From CAWCDJ01 sp963836015 (GTDB lineage: Bacteria; Acidobacteriota; Terriglobia; Bryobacterales; Bryobacteraceae): a DNA stretch of 64,000 nt. The position numbers and the translations under genes were made by a program. This document shows positions 17,042 through 25,834 of the stretch, piece after piece (positions within the stretch are counted from its first letter, which is position 1; each line of letters starts with the position of its first letter). The notes under the pieces are model-generated. The model ran no database searches. It was not told the origin of the DNA and saw nothing but the letters and a program-made list of their open reading frames with translations. The stretch spans positions 1,426,001 through 1,490,000 of the forward strand of contig CAWIIF010000015.1 of assembly GCA_963836015.1 (NCBI GenBank), in the 5' to 3' direction.

Positions 17042-17632
17042 TCAATTGCGATCCGTTTCTCCCGGACCGCCCGCCGCCATCTTCCTCCGTTTCTCGAAAG
17101 CGCTTCGGAACTGCGACCGTGCGCGGAAAACCAGCACCCTCACGTAGTTGCTGTCCACTCGAAACGTCCGGCACAATTCCGCAAGTGGTTGTTCTTCCAG
17201 GTACAAAGCCGTCAAAATCAGCCGGTTTTTGTCCGAGAGCTCACGCAGCACCGCGCGGACCTCTTCCTGGCTCTCGCGAGTCATCAGCTCGCCGTCGGCG
17301 CCGGGATGCGTGTCGGCCAGCGGCGGAGGATCCCCTTCGAGCAGGGGGTGGCGGGCGTCGGCCCGGCGATACTCCTGCGCCACGTGATTGCAGACCGTGT
17401 TGACGTAGGCCCCGATCCGCCTGGGGTCCTGTATGGCCTTCCGCCGGATCGCCTGCACGACCCGCAGAAACGTCTCCTGGCGTATGTCCTCAATGGCTTC
17501 CCGCGCGTATTTGCGGGAGCGCAGCTTGATGAAGATCAGCTCACCGAAATACTCGTGGAAATGTCGCTCGATCGCCGGATCTCCGGCCGTCAGCCGATCC
17601 ACGTATTCTGCGTCGAAGGTGAAAAGGGTCAC
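17042..17632 (-). CDS. ECF-type sigma factor, first gene of CHAT operon
   Basis: A 196-residue protein with a GTG start at 17632. Region 2 spans about 15-85 (HFHEYFGELIFIKLRSRKYA, IEDIRQETFLRVVQAI, GAYVNTVCNHVAQEYRR) and region 4 about 120-180 (LSDKNRLILTALYLEEQPL, LCRTFRVDSNYVRVLVFRAR). It is followed closely by its likely anti-sigma factor, then by the unknown protein and the CHAT protease. An ECF-like GGAAC element lies upstream, so autoregulation is plausible. The tail (KRRKMAAGGPGETDRN) is short and basic. Confidence 0.9.
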   Translation of the reverse strand: MTLFTFDAEYVDRLTAGDPAIERHFHEYFGELIFIKLRSRKYAREAIEDIRQETFLRVVQAIRRKAIQDPRRIGAYVNTVCNHVAQEYRRADARHPLLEGDPPPLADTHPGADGELMTRESQEEVRAVLRELSDKNRLILTALYLEEQPLAELCRTFRVDSNYVRVLVFRARSQFRSAFEKRRKMAAGGPGETDRN

Positions 17633-17691
17633 GCTCTTCCGAATCTGTAGTATATCCGTTCCGGGGAAAAGTCCGTACGGAGCGAGACACT
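17633..17691 (-). promoter_or_regulatory. Candidate ECF promoter/operator upstream of the sigma gene
   Basis: On the minus strand this 59-base gap holds CCGGAAC (complement of 17657-17663), like the GGAAC -35 element of ECF promoters, and a perfect 10-bp palindrome TCCGTACGGA at 17672-17681. No clear -10 is visible. Either could serve autoregulation of the sigma/CHAT operon. Confidence 0.35.
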
Positions 17692-18693
17692 TCAGTGGTC
17701 CCGTTCGGTCACCAGCTCGGTCACTGCCAGCAAAGCCCTCTGGTATCGCGACTCAGGAAATTCCCCGATCGTGCGGCGGGCCTTCTCGGTGAACGTCTGG
17801 GCGCGTTCCCGAACGCGCTCGATCCCGCGGTACTTTTCGAGCAGCGCCAGGATGCCGGCAAACGGCACCTCGTCGTAGCTCCGCCGCTGCAGGATGTTTT
17901 CGACCAGCGCGCGCTCCCCGGGGGTGGCGCATTCCAGGGCATAGACCAGCGGGAGGGTGACCTTGCCTTCGCGGAGGTCTCCGCCCACCGGCTTGCCGAG
18001 GGTCTTTTCGCGGGCCGTGAAATCGAGTACGTCGTCCACCAGTTGGAACGCCATCCCCAGATTCCAGGCGTACTCGCCGAGCCTTTCCTGGGTTTGCGAG
18101 TCCGCCCCGCCGGCCAGGGCTCCGAGACGTGCGCAGACCGAAAACAGGCAGGCCGTCTTGCGGTCCACCAGCTCCATGCAGTCGGCCTCGCTGATATCGA
18201 TGACCCCGATGCGGTCGAGCTGGATCAGTTCGCCCTCCACCATCATCTGGGTGAGGCCGATCAGCAGGTCGAGGATCGCAAAGTTGCGCTCCCGCAGGGC
18301 GATCTGGAAGGCCTGCATGTACATCCAGTCCCCGGCCAGGACGCACGTGTGATTGCCCCAGCGGGCATTCGCCGAGGGGCGGCCGCGGCGCGTCTTCGCG
18401 GCGTCGATCACATCGTCGTGCACCAGGGTCGCCGCGTGGATCAGTTCCACTACCGCGCCCAACTGAATGGCGGTCGGCCCCGCATTCCCGCACAGCTTGG
18501 CGGAAAGCAGGAGCAGCGCCGGCCTCAGCCGCTTTCCGCCGCTCGCTTGAAGATATTGTCCGATCGCGGTTACGGCATCCACCGATGCCACCGATTCGGC
18601 GGTAATCTTCTTCTCGACCTGTTCCAGTTCATCCTGGATCAGCTCGAAAATCTCGCGGGCGGTCAGGACTTGCCCCAGCTTGCCTAAATTCAT
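17692..18693 (-). CDS. Polyprenyl diphosphate synthase (trans-isoprenyl diphosphate synthase)
   Basis: A 333-residue cytosolic enzyme that condenses isopentenyl diphosphate onto allylic diphosphates to make long-chain prenyl diphosphates, probably for the quinone side chain. Both aspartate-rich motifs are present: first DDVID in LVHDDVIDAAKTRRGRPS, second in FQLVDDVLDF, as well as GGKRLRP near the N-terminus. Length and motifs fit octaprenyl/heptaprenyl synthases (IspB/HepT-like); chain length cannot be read from sequence by eye. It starts 14 bases after the reconstructed end of tatD and may be the last gene of the larC-metG-tatD operon. Confidence 0.93.
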   Translation of the reverse strand: MNLGKLGQVLTAREIFELIQDELEQVEKKITAESVASVDAVTAIGQYLQASGGKRLRPALLLLSAKLCGNAGPTAIQLGAVVELIHAATLVHDDVIDAAKTRRGRPSANARWGNHTCVLAGDWMYMQAFQIALRERNFAILDLLIGLTQMMVEGELIQLDRIGVIDISEADCMELVDRKTACLFSVCARLGALAGGADSQTQERLGEYAWNLGMAFQLVDDVLDFTAREKTLGKPVGGDLREGKVTLPLVYALECATPGERALVENILQRRSYDEVPFAGILALLEKYRGIERVRERAQTFTEKARRTIGEFPESRYQRALLAVTELVTERDH

Positions 18694-18707
18694 GTAAGTT
18701 AACCAGT

Positions 18708-19494
18708 TTACCCGTTACGCGTCCCGCCCCGCAAACACAGCCTCTCAAAATTCGCGGAGGTCCGCTCGGCCAGCGCCCCGGCTGTGCTGCCGCGCACTTC
18801 CGCCAGGCGCTGCTAAAGTGTCCACGGCGAACGCCGGCTCGTTGCGCTTGCCGCGGTGCGGAACGGGCGCCAGGTAAGGGCAGTCCGTCTCGACCAGAAG
18901 CCGGTCCTCCGGAGCCAGCCGGGCGGCTTCGCGAACGTCCTCGGCCTTCGGGAACGTGAGGACCCCGCCGAAGCTCAAGTGAAAGCCGAGGTCGAGAGCC
19001 TCCCGGGCCTGCGCCGCGTCGCCCGTGAAGCAGTGCATGATGCCGCCTCCGTGCCAGCGCCGCCGCAGCAGGTCGAGCGTGTCCGTCCAGGCTTCGCGGG
19101 TATGGATCACCACCGGAAGACCCGCCTCGGCCGCGATCGCCAGTTGCTCCTCGAAGACCGCGCGCTGCGTATCCCGCGGAGAGAAGTCGTAGTGGTAGTC
19201 CAGCCCGATCTCGCCGATGGCCACCACCTTTGGATGCCCGGCCAACTGCTTCAGGCGTGCGAAAGTTTCGGGCGCCGCCTTGGACGCATCGTGCGGGTGT
19301 ACCCCCACGGTGGCGTATATGAAATCGTGGCGATCCGCCAGGCGCACGGCGCATTCGAGGTCGGGCGGCCCGTTGCCGGTGCCGATGGCCACCATGCGGG
19401 TCACCCCCGCGGCCAGCGCCCGCTCGATCACCTGTTCGCGGTCCGGGTCGAACTTCGGGTCGTCCAGGTGGCAGTGCGTATCGACCAGCGTCAC
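18708..19494 (-). CDS. tatD: TatD family metal-dependent hydrolase, with +1 frame disruption near the 3' end
   Basis: Starts at a GTG at 19494 that overlaps the metG stop (GTGA). Motifs of TatD DNases are intact: VDTHCHLDD at the start, GEIGLDYHYD, HTREAWTD, MHCFTGD and ETDCPYLAPVPHRGKRNEP. These bind two metals; the family has 3'-5' exonuclease or hydrolase activity. Near 18804-18812 the frame breaks: the expected tail (LAEVRGSTAGALAERTSANF) continues in the next frame to a TAA at 18708, whereas the uncorrected frame stops at 18745. One extra base explains this. The total length is 3n+1. It is probably an assembly insertion; if real, only the last helix is altered. Confidence 0.85.
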
Positions 19495-21413
19495 TTCAGG
19501 CGCGCTCCGACCGGGATGTCTTCGTGGAATCCGGCCAGCACGGGCTTTCCGCCCTCCACCGACGCTGCCACGATCATCCCGTTCGACTCGATGCCCTTCA
19601 GCTTGCGCGGCTGCAGATTGGCGACGATCACGACCTTGCGGCCCACCAGGTCTGCCGGAGTGTATGCCTCGGCAATCCCGGCCACGATGGTGCGCGGCTG
19701 CGCTTCGCCCAGGTCCACCTTCATGTGCATCAGCTTGGTGGAGCCTTTGACCGGTTCGGCGGTCAGCACCTGGCCCACCCGCAGCTCGACCTTCCCGAAA
19801 TCGTCGATGGCGATCTTGGGCGTCTCCGGCTCCTTGGGCGCTTCCGCCTGGCCTACGAGCGCTTTCTGCTCCGCGGAGATCCGTTCTTCGAGTTCGCGCA
19901 TCTTCGCGATGGCTTCTTTGGCTTCGATCCGCGGGAATACGGCGGCGACTTCGCCGATCTTCTGCCCGGCTGCCAGGCCTCCCCAGGCCAGCCTGTCGAA
20001 GCGGACCGATTCGATGGAATCGCTCATGCCGAGCTGCGTCCAGATCTTCGGCGCGGATTGCGGCAGCACCGGAGCGAGCAGCGCCGTGGCAATGCGCAGC
20101 GCCTCGGCCGACGTGTAGAGCGTGGCGTCGAGCTGCCGCTGGGAATCCGCGTCCGGCTGGCGGGCCAGTTTCCAGGGGGCGCGCTGCACGATGAACTTGT
20201 CCACGGCCGAGATCAGGCTCCACACGGCTTCCAGTCCCTTCGAGAATTCGAAGCGGTCGAAGGTCTCCTGTACCGCCCGGATGGCGCCGTCGGCCAGCGC
20301 CGCGATCTCCGGGTCGCCTCCCGCGCCTGCCGGCACTTCGCCATTCCGGTACTGGTGGATCATGGTCAGGGTGCGGCTGGCAAGATTCCCAAGGCCGTTC
20401 GCGAGATCAGAATTGTAGCGACCCACCAGCGCGTCGAAGCTGAAGCTGCCATCCTGCCCGAAGACGATCTCGCGCAGCAGGAAGTAGCGCAGGGCGTCGG
20501 CGCCCATCACCTGGCGGATCGGCTCGGAGCGCACGATGTTGCCGCGCGACTTGCTCATCTTGTCGTTCTCGAACAGCAGCCAGCCGTGCGCGAAGACCCG
20601 CTTCGGCAGCGCCACGCCCGCTGCCATCAGGAAGGCGGGCCAGAACACCGCGTGAAAGCGGACGATCTCCTTGCCGATCAGGTGCAGGTCGGCCGGCCAC
20701 AGGTCTTCGCCATCCACCGCGCTCATGTAGCCGATCAGCGCGTCGAACCAAACATAGAAGACGTGCTTGCCCTCCACCGGCAGCGGGATGCCCCACTTGA
20801 GTGTCGTGCGGCTGATGGAGAGATCGTTCAATCCCTGGCGCACGAAAGACAGCACCTCGTTGCGGCGCGTCTCCGGTTGGATGAAATCCGGCTGCGATTC
20901 GTACAGCTCGATCAGCTTTTGGGTGAATGCCGAGAGCTTGAAAAAGTAGTTCTCTTCCGTGACGGTTTCGGTGATGCGGCCGCATTCCGGGCAGGGATCG
21001 CCCGGCTTGGCTTCGTTGACGTAAAGCTCGTCGTACACGCAGTACTGGCCGGTGTAGCTGCCTTTGTAGATGAAGCCGTTATCCACGCAGCGCTGGAACA
21101 GCCACTGCACCACCTTGTGATGCCGCGGATCGGTCGTGCGGATGGTGCGGTCCACACGGATGTTGAGCTTCTCCCACTGGCCGCGGAACTCGGCCGAGAT
21201 CACGTCGGCGAACTCCTGCGGTGTTTTGCCGGTCGCCTGGGCGGCGCGCTCCACCTTCTGGCCGTGCTCGTCGGTGCCGGTGAACATCACGGCCTCGTAG
21301 CCCTGCATGCGCTTGAAGCGGGCGATGGTCTCGGCGGCCATGGTGGTGTACGTGTGCCCGATGTGGGGCGCGGCATTCACGTAGTAGAGCGGAGTGGTGA
21401 GGTAGTATTTCAT
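19491..21413 (-). CDS. metG: Methionyl-tRNA synthetase
   Basis: A 640-residue class I synthetase that charges tRNA-Met. The ATG at 21413 overlaps the larC stop (ATGA). Visible are the HIGH motif as PHIGHTYTT near residue 17, the zinc-binding connective insert (YCVYDELYV, CPECGR), the KMSKS motif in NDKMSKSRGNIV, an anticodon-binding helical domain, and a C-terminal OB-fold tRNA-binding domain of about 105 residues (VELRVGQVLTAEPVKGSTKL, IVANLQPRKLKGIESNGM). Full length for the type with a fused Trbp111-like domain. Overlaps on both sides indicate a translationally coupled operon. Confidence 0.97.
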   Translation of the reverse strand: MKYYLTTPLYYVNAAPHIGHTYTTMAAETIARFKRMQGYEAVMFTGTDEHGQKVERAAQATGKTPQEFADVISAEFRGQWEKLNIRVDRTIRTTDPRHHKVVQWLFQRCVDNGFIYKGSYTGQYCVYDELYVNEAKPGDPCPECGRITETVTEENYFFKLSAFTQKLIELYESQPDFIQPETRRNEVLSFVRQGLNDLSISRTTLKWGIPLPVEGKHVFYVWFDALIGYMSAVDGEDLWPADLHLIGKEIVRFHAVFWPAFLMAAGVALPKRVFAHGWLLFENDKMSKSRGNIVRSEPIRQVMGADALRYFLLREIVFGQDGSFSFDALVGRYNSDLANGLGNLASRTLTMIHQYRNGEVPAGAGGDPEIAALADGAIRAVQETFDRFEFSKGLEAVWSLISAVDKFIVQRAPWKLARQPDADSQRQLDATLYTSAEALRIATALLAPVLPQSAPKIWTQLGMSDSIESVRFDRLAWGGLAAGQKIGEVAAVFPRIEAKEAIAKMRELEERISAEQKALVGQAEAPKEPETPKIAIDDFGKVELRVGQVLTAEPVKGSTKLMHMKVDLGEAQPRTIVAGIAEAYTPADLVGRKVVIVANLQPRKLKGIESNGMIVAASVEGGKPVLAGFHEDIPVGARLK

Positions 21414-22570
21414 CTTGATCGGTTCAGATAGGCGTAGTTGGCTTCCGCGATGATGTGCTTCAGGGCGACTCCGGTAGCGATCGAGAGCTTGCGGCAATCT
21501 TCATACTCGGGGGCGTAATCGCCTTCGCTCGAGATCTTCATGCGCACCGTGCCGTAGGGTGTTTCGACTTCCTGCCAGCTTCGCCCGTGGACCCGCCGCT
21601 CGGCGTTGTACATCCGCAGTCCGAACGTGGAGGTCTCGGCAAACATGATCTGCGCCAAGGCTTCGCGGTCCTCGAGCCTGGCGACCACCCGCAGCAGGTT
21701 GCCGGGCCGCCCCTTTTTCATGACCAGCGGAGACAGCGCGACATCCAGCGCGCCCGATTCGAGCAGCCGCTCGGTGGCATAGGCCAGCACCTGCGGATTC
21801 AGGTCGTCGATGTTGGCCTCGATCACCGCCACCGCCAGCGCCTCGTCGGCGCCCGTGGGCACGCCGATGAGCACGCGCAAAACGTTGGGCTGCTCAGTAA
21901 AGTCGCGGCCGCCCGCCCCGTAGCCCGTCTGCCGGATCTTCATCGGCGGCATAACGCCGAAGCCCGCGGAAAGTGTCACGGCGGCGGCTGCCCCGGTGGG
22001 CGTGGTCAGCTCGAAGGCCGGCCCCCGCGAGTAGACCGGCACGTCCACCAGCAGGCGGGCCGTGGCCGGCGCGGGCACCGGCAGAACGCCGTGCTCGGTG
22101 TTTACCGTGCCGCTGCCCACGTTCAGGGGCGAGCACCGGATCGTATCGATCTCGAGCTGGTCGAAGGCCACGCACGCGCCCACGATATCGGCGATCGAAT
22201 CGGAGGCTCCGACTTCGTGGAAGTGCACTTTTTCAATCGGGACCTGGTGCACCTCGGCCTCCGCCTCCGCCAGTCTCTGGAAGATCGCGATGGCGTTGCG
22301 GCGGCACCGTTCCGGGAGCGCGGCCTTCTCGATCATCTTCACGATGTGCGACAGATGCCGGTGCGCGTGCTGCTGTTCCACGTGAACGTGGTACTTGGTG
22401 GCGCCGATGCCCGAGCGCTTCACCTTTTCGAAAGACACCACCGCGCCCGCGTCGAGCGAGCCGATGGCGTTGATGATAGCGGCCTGGTCCGCGCCGGCAT
22501 CCGCCAGCGCGCCGACCAGCATATCGCCGCTGATGCCCGAGAAGGCATCGAGATAGCAGGTTAGTGGCAC
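21410..22570 (-). CDS. larC: Nickel-pincer cofactor biosynthesis protein LarC (DUF111)
   Basis: A 386-residue protein with the LarC/DUF111 signature: N-terminal YLDAFSGISGDMLVGALADAG, a histidine-rich stretch (HVEQQHAHRHLSHIVKMIE), VHFHEVGASDSIADI, and ELTTPTGAAAAVTL. LarC inserts nickel into the pincer cofactor of lactate racemase-type enzymes, using CTP. In Lactobacillus the gene is split by a programmed frameshift; here it is one continuous frame. No larA, larB or larE is in the window. It overlaps metG by four bases, so it is the first gene of the larC-metG-tatD operon. Confidence 0.93.
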   Translation of the reverse strand: MPLTCYLDAFSGISGDMLVGALADAGADQAAIINAIGSLDAGAVVSFEKVKRSGIGATKYHVHVEQQHAHRHLSHIVKMIEKAALPERCRRNAIAIFQRLAEAEAEVHQVPIEKVHFHEVGASDSIADIVGACVAFDQLEIDTIRCSPLNVGSGTVNTEHGVLPVPAPATARLLVDVPVYSRGPAFELTTPTGAAAAVTLSAGFGVMPPMKIRQTGYGAGGRDFTEQPNVLRVLIGVPTGADEALAVAVIEANIDDLNPQVLAYATERLLESGALDVALSPLVMKKGRPGNLLRVVARLEDREALAQIMFAETSTFGLRMYNAERRVHGRSWQEVETPYGTVRMKISSEGDYAPEYEDCRKLSIATGVALKHIIAEANYAYLNRSR

Positions 22571-22604
22571 GTGTCTACCATTGTAACGAAGGGTGCAACG
22601 GGTC

Positions 22605-23372
22605 CTACCCCAACAACAACATGCAGGCGTAGATCGCCGGCAGCGCGAAGAGCGTGCTGTCCACGCGGTCCAGAAACCCCCCGTGGCCGGGCAGCAGCGT
22701 GCCGCTATCCTTTACCCCGGCCCCGCGCTTCATGGCGGATTCTGCGAGATCCCCGAGCTGGCCCGCCACGTTGGCGGCCACCGTGATGGCAATCGCGGCC
22801 GGGATGCCGGTCCCCGGCACGAAATACACCAGGTAGCTCCCGGCCACCGCGACCGAGGTGACCACGGAAGCGGCCGACCCTTCCCAGGATTTGTTCGGGC
22901 TCACGCGGGTCGCCATCTTGTGCCTGCCGAATTTCCGGCCGACATAGTAGGCGCCGATGTCTCCGGCCCAGCTGACGATCAGGGCGAACATCAGGATATG
23001 CGGACTGTGTTCCCGCAGCGGGATGGCGCACCGCCAGCAGCCGTATACGTAAACCACGCCGGTCACCAGCAGCGCGGCGCGAGGCAGCGCTTTGGCGAGA
23101 TCCTCCGATCGCATCACCATGACCAGCGCGACCAGCGCGAGAGCCACCGGGACCAGCCAGATCTGGTTCCCCGGCAGGAGCATCAGCAGGCCCGCTCCGT
23201 AGCCGGCCAGGCCCGGAGCTCCGAACCCGTACGCGCCGGCGATGGAGTTGTATTCGTAGTAGCTCAGGCACGCCACAACAACGACCACCCCGATGAACAC
23301 CCAGATGTTCGACCAGAGCACCACCCAGGCGACTATAGGAATGAGCGCGGCTGCCGTGAGGACGCGCTTCAT
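22605..23372 (-). CDS. cdsA: Phosphatidate cytidylyltransferase
   Basis: A 255-residue integral membrane enzyme that makes CDP-diacylglycerol from phosphatidate and CTP, the branch point for phospholipid synthesis. It has about seven or eight membrane segments. The CDP-transferase signature is complete: SAMKRGAGVKDSGTLLPGHG followed by GFLDRVDS, and upstream GDIGAYYVGRKFGRHKMA and PNKSWEG. The start codon overlaps the uppS stop (ATGA), an arrangement common in bacteria where uppS and cdsA are adjacent. Confidence 0.96.
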   Translation of the reverse strand: MKRVLTAAALIPIVAWVVLWSNIWVFIGVVVVVACLSYYEYNSIAGAYGFGAPGLAGYGAGLLMLLPGNQIWLVPVALALVALVMVMRSEDLAKALPRAALLVTGVVYVYGCWRCAIPLREHSPHILMFALIVSWAGDIGAYYVGRKFGRHKMATRVSPNKSWEGSAASVVTSVAVAGSYLVYFVPGTGIPAAIAITVAANVAGQLGDLAESAMKRGAGVKDSGTLLPGHGGFLDRVDSTLFALPAIYACMLLLG

Positions 23373-24211
23373 GAGGAACGAAGCGCTTCGATGAGACTCT
23401 CGTCGCTATTCCGGGCGTCTCCATTGACGGGCTGTCCGGAGCTGAGTCCGCCATAGCGGCGGTCGCGTTTCTGATACTCCAGGACCGCCTGCAGCAGATC
23501 GGCGCGAGTGAAGTCCGGCCACAGCGTTTCCGTCACGTACAACTCGGAATAGGCGATCTGCCAGAGCAGGAAATTGCTGATCCGCATTTCGCCCGATGTG
23601 CGGATCAGGAGGTCGGGGTCGGGGCAATCCGCGGTATACAGGCTGGTGGCGATCAGGTCCTCATCGATTCGAAGCGAATCGACGCTGCCTTCCAGGCGCG
23701 CCATATCGAGAATGGAATTGACGGCGTCCACGATCTCGGCGCGGCCGCCGTAGTTGATCGCGAGGTTGACCAGCAGCCCGCGGTTCGCGGAGGTGGCCTC
23801 CACCGCCGCGTCGAGCTCGCGGCGAACCTGCGGCGGAAGCGCATCCAGCCTTCCGATGGCCTGCAGGCGGATGTCGTTCTTCTGCAACTCCGGCAGCTCC
23901 TGCCCCAGGTAATAGCGCAGCAGGCGCCACAACGTTTCTACCTCGTGCCGGGGCCGCTTCCAGTTCTCCACCGAGAAGGCATACAGCGTTAGGACCTTGA
24001 CACCCAGGCGCGCGCACGTTTCGACCGACGATCGAACCGGCCCGATGCCGGCCCTGTGCCCCGCCACGCGCGGCAGCCGGCGCCTTCCCGCCCAGCGGCC
24101 GTTACCGTCCATAATGATTGCGATATGGGCCGGTAGGCGGGCGGGGTCGAGCGCCTGCGCCAGGTGCCAGTCCTTCTCTCCTGGCTGAAGCACTTCCAGT
24201 AACGCCTTCAT
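23369..24211 (-). CDS. uppS: Undecaprenyl diphosphate synthase (cis-prenyltransferase)
   Basis: A 280-residue cytosolic enzyme that builds the C55 lipid carrier for peptidoglycan and other glycans. GGGAG precedes the ATG at 24211. Family motifs: HIAIIMDGNGRWA with the catalytic aspartate, GHRAG, YAFSVENWKRP, DLLIRTSGE with the diphosphate-binding arginine, and LYVTETLWPDF. The last 25 residues beyond YQKRDRRYGG are a variable tail. It is the first gene of an overlapping uppS-cdsA pair. Confidence 0.96.
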   Translation of the reverse strand: MKALLEVLQPGEKDWHLAQALDPARLPAHIAIIMDGNGRWAGRRRLPRVAGHRAGIGPVRSSVETCARLGVKVLTLYAFSVENWKRPRHEVETLWRLLRYYLGQELPELQKNDIRLQAIGRLDALPPQVRRELDAAVEATSANRGLLVNLAINYGGRAEIVDAVNSILDMARLEGSVDSLRIDEDLIATSLYTADCPDPDLLIRTSGEMRISNFLLWQIAYSELYVTETLWPDFTRADLLQAVLEYQKRDRRYGGLSSGQPVNGDARNSDESLIEALRSS

Positions 24212-24321
24212 GAAGTAACTCCCTATAGTACAACACGTCTGGCGGGAAAATGAGGAGTAGGGCCGGCGCTGTACGCCCGCCCCTCGCGGAATCGTGCGCG
24301 TGAAAAAGGAGGCCCGCCCCG

Positions 24322-24669
24322 TTACGCCGAGGCGCGATAGGGCTGCGCGGGTGCTTCCGCGATCCGGAAGCGGTGGGAAGTGATGCGAACCGCGGTACGC
24401 CCGCTGTTACTGCGGACTACGAAGCCTGTGAGTTGAAGATCGATCGGGTAGGTTTCGGCATATCGGGCCGGCCACTCGATGTTGAGCTCAATGTGGGAAC
24501 CGACGGGCAGGACGCGGCGGCACCGGAAACTCAAGCCGGTGGTACTAATGTCCCGGGTGGTTCCCGACCCGGTGCAGGGCAGCGATCCCCTCTGGGAAAA
24601 ACGGTAATGAATGGCAAGATGAACCTGGTATCGTCTGTCGGTACGGCGCTCGCCGTTGATCGTCTCCAT
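24322..24669 (-). CDS. PilZ domain protein
   Basis: A 115-residue single-domain protein with a strong AGGAGGT ribosome-binding site. The PilZ signature is visible: ERRTDRRYQVHLAIHYRF with the arginine pair at the N-terminus and DISTTGLSF (D/NxSxxG) about 25 residues later, followed by beta strands (GSHIELNIEWP, LTGFVVRSNSGRTAVRI). Such proteins usually bind cyclic di-GMP and control motility, surface growth or exopolysaccharide; some acidobacterial PilZ proteins may not bind it. No neighbouring target is evident. Confidence 0.88.
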   Translation of the reverse strand: METINGERRTDRRYQVHLAIHYRFSQRGSLPCTGSGTTRDISTTGLSFRCRRVLPVGSHIELNIEWPARYAETYPIDLQLTGFVVRSNSGRTAVRITSHRFRIAEAPAQPYRASA

Positions 24670-24878
24670 GCAGACCTCCTCGATCTAGTCCCTCATCCGG
24701 GGGCAGCCGCGCAAAGCTACACACTGGCGGACGAGGTTTTTCCGATGCCTCCCTCAAGCAATCGAAATGCCATGGATAAGATGCTTTTTATCAGACACTT
24801 CACAACGTTCAGGAAAGTACTTTTTTTATTCCGGGTGGTTTTTTCACGTAGATTTTTCCCAACCGTGCGTACTAGTAC
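24670..24878. other. AT-richer intergenic region with T-tracts and a palindrome
   Basis: 209 bases between the fpg and pilZ genes. Several T-runs follow GATAA/TTATC dyads near 24776-24793, and a perfect 10-bp palindrome GTACTAGTAC lies at 24868-24878, next to the fpg stop. This could hold the fpg terminator and the pilZ promoter on the minus strand. No gene seen. Confidence 0.35.
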
Positions 24879-25778
24879 TTAGCGCTTTTTCAGGGCTTCT
24901 AACTCCTCCAGAGAACGAGGCCAATCCTCGCCCAGGAGCCGGGACAGAGCCCGATCGGCAAGGAGTTTTCCCCCGGTCTGGCAGGTGGGGCAATAGTTGG
25001 TTTCGTTGGCGGCATAGCGAATCCGCTGTACCTTGTTTCCGCATCGCGGGCAGGGCATTCCGTAGCGGCCGTGCACGGCCATCCCTTCCCGGAAGGCCGT
25101 CACCTTCTCCGGGAAACTCCCGCCGGCCTCCCGGCGGAGCCGCTCCAGCCATTCGACGAGAACCTCTTGGGTCGCCAGAAACAGAGTCCGGATCTGCGCC
25201 CCGCTCAGGTTCCGGGTCAAAGTCACAGGCGAAAGCCGGGCGCGGTGCAGGATTTCGTCGGAGTACGCATTGCCGATGCCGCTAAACAGCCGGGGATCGG
25301 TGAGGGCGCGCTTCAGGGTATGGTTTTCCAGCTTCAGCCTCTCGCTGAACTCCTCGAGAGTTGCGTCCAGGACCTCGATGCCGCCGGCGTCCAGCGCGGC
25401 GAGATTCTCTGCTCCCGCGATCACATGCAGGCTCGCGCGATGCTGGGTGCCCGCCTCCGTGAGCACTAGCGACCCGCCGTCGAACTCGAATACGGCCAGC
25501 GGACCTCTGGCGGCCGGTTTGGGTGCGCTCTCCCGCCAGCGCAGCCGCCCGGCGATCATCAGGTGGATCGCCAGCCACAAGTCGCCCTCGAAGCCGATCG
25601 CGATGCGTTTGCCGATCCGGCGCACACCTTCGACGGCCCGTCCCACCAGAGTCTCGGGGGCGGGGGAGACCGATCGCAGCAGAAAGGGGCCCCGGATCGC
25701 GATGCGGCGGAGCGTGCGGCCCGCCAGCCGGTCGCGCAGCGCCTCCACGTAGATCTCCACGTCCGGGAGTTCCGGCAT
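24879..25778 (-). CDS. Formamidopyrimidine-DNA glycosylase family protein (Fpg/Nei)
   Basis: A 299-residue base-excision repair enzyme. It starts MPELPDVE with catalytic Pro2 and Glu3, has the conserved lysine in GVRRIGKRIAI, a helix-two-turn-helix (ALTDPRLFSGIGNAYSDEIL) and a C-terminal zinc finger (CPRCG then CPTCQTGG). The stretch HLMIAGRLRW replaces the usual HLGMTG of MutM, so it may be a diverged Fpg/Nei paralogue with altered base preference. The N-terminal glycosylase residues are all present, so activity is likely. Divergent from a small gene at 25835. Confidence 0.9.
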   Translation of the reverse strand: MPELPDVEIYVEALRDRLAGRTLRRIAIRGPFLLRSVSPAPETLVGRAVEGVRRIGKRIAIGFEGDLWLAIHLMIAGRLRWRESAPKPAARGPLAVFEFDGGSLVLTEAGTQHRASLHVIAGAENLAALDAGGIEVLDATLEEFSERLKLENHTLKRALTDPRLFSGIGNAYSDEILHRARLSPVTLTRNLSGAQIRTLFLATQEVLVEWLERLRREAGGSFPEKVTAFREGMAVHGRYGMPCPRCGNKVQRIRYAANETNYCPTCQTGGKLLADRALSRLLGEDWPRSLEELEALKKR

Positions 25779-25834
25779 ACGGTATCTATTATCAGCCGCT
25801 AAAGAAGCGGCGGGCGACTGACGATCAATACGCC

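Noticed and set aside
19495..20223. N-terminal extension of the TatD frame
   Set aside because: The extension is a shadow of metG; TatD proper starts at the GTG overlapping the metG stop.
19524..21431. Long plus-strand frame of about 635 codons opposite metG
   Set aside because: It is antisense to an intact, motif-complete metG, is rich in His/Arg/Gln typical of shadow frames in high-GC DNA, and has no family features or ribosome-binding site.
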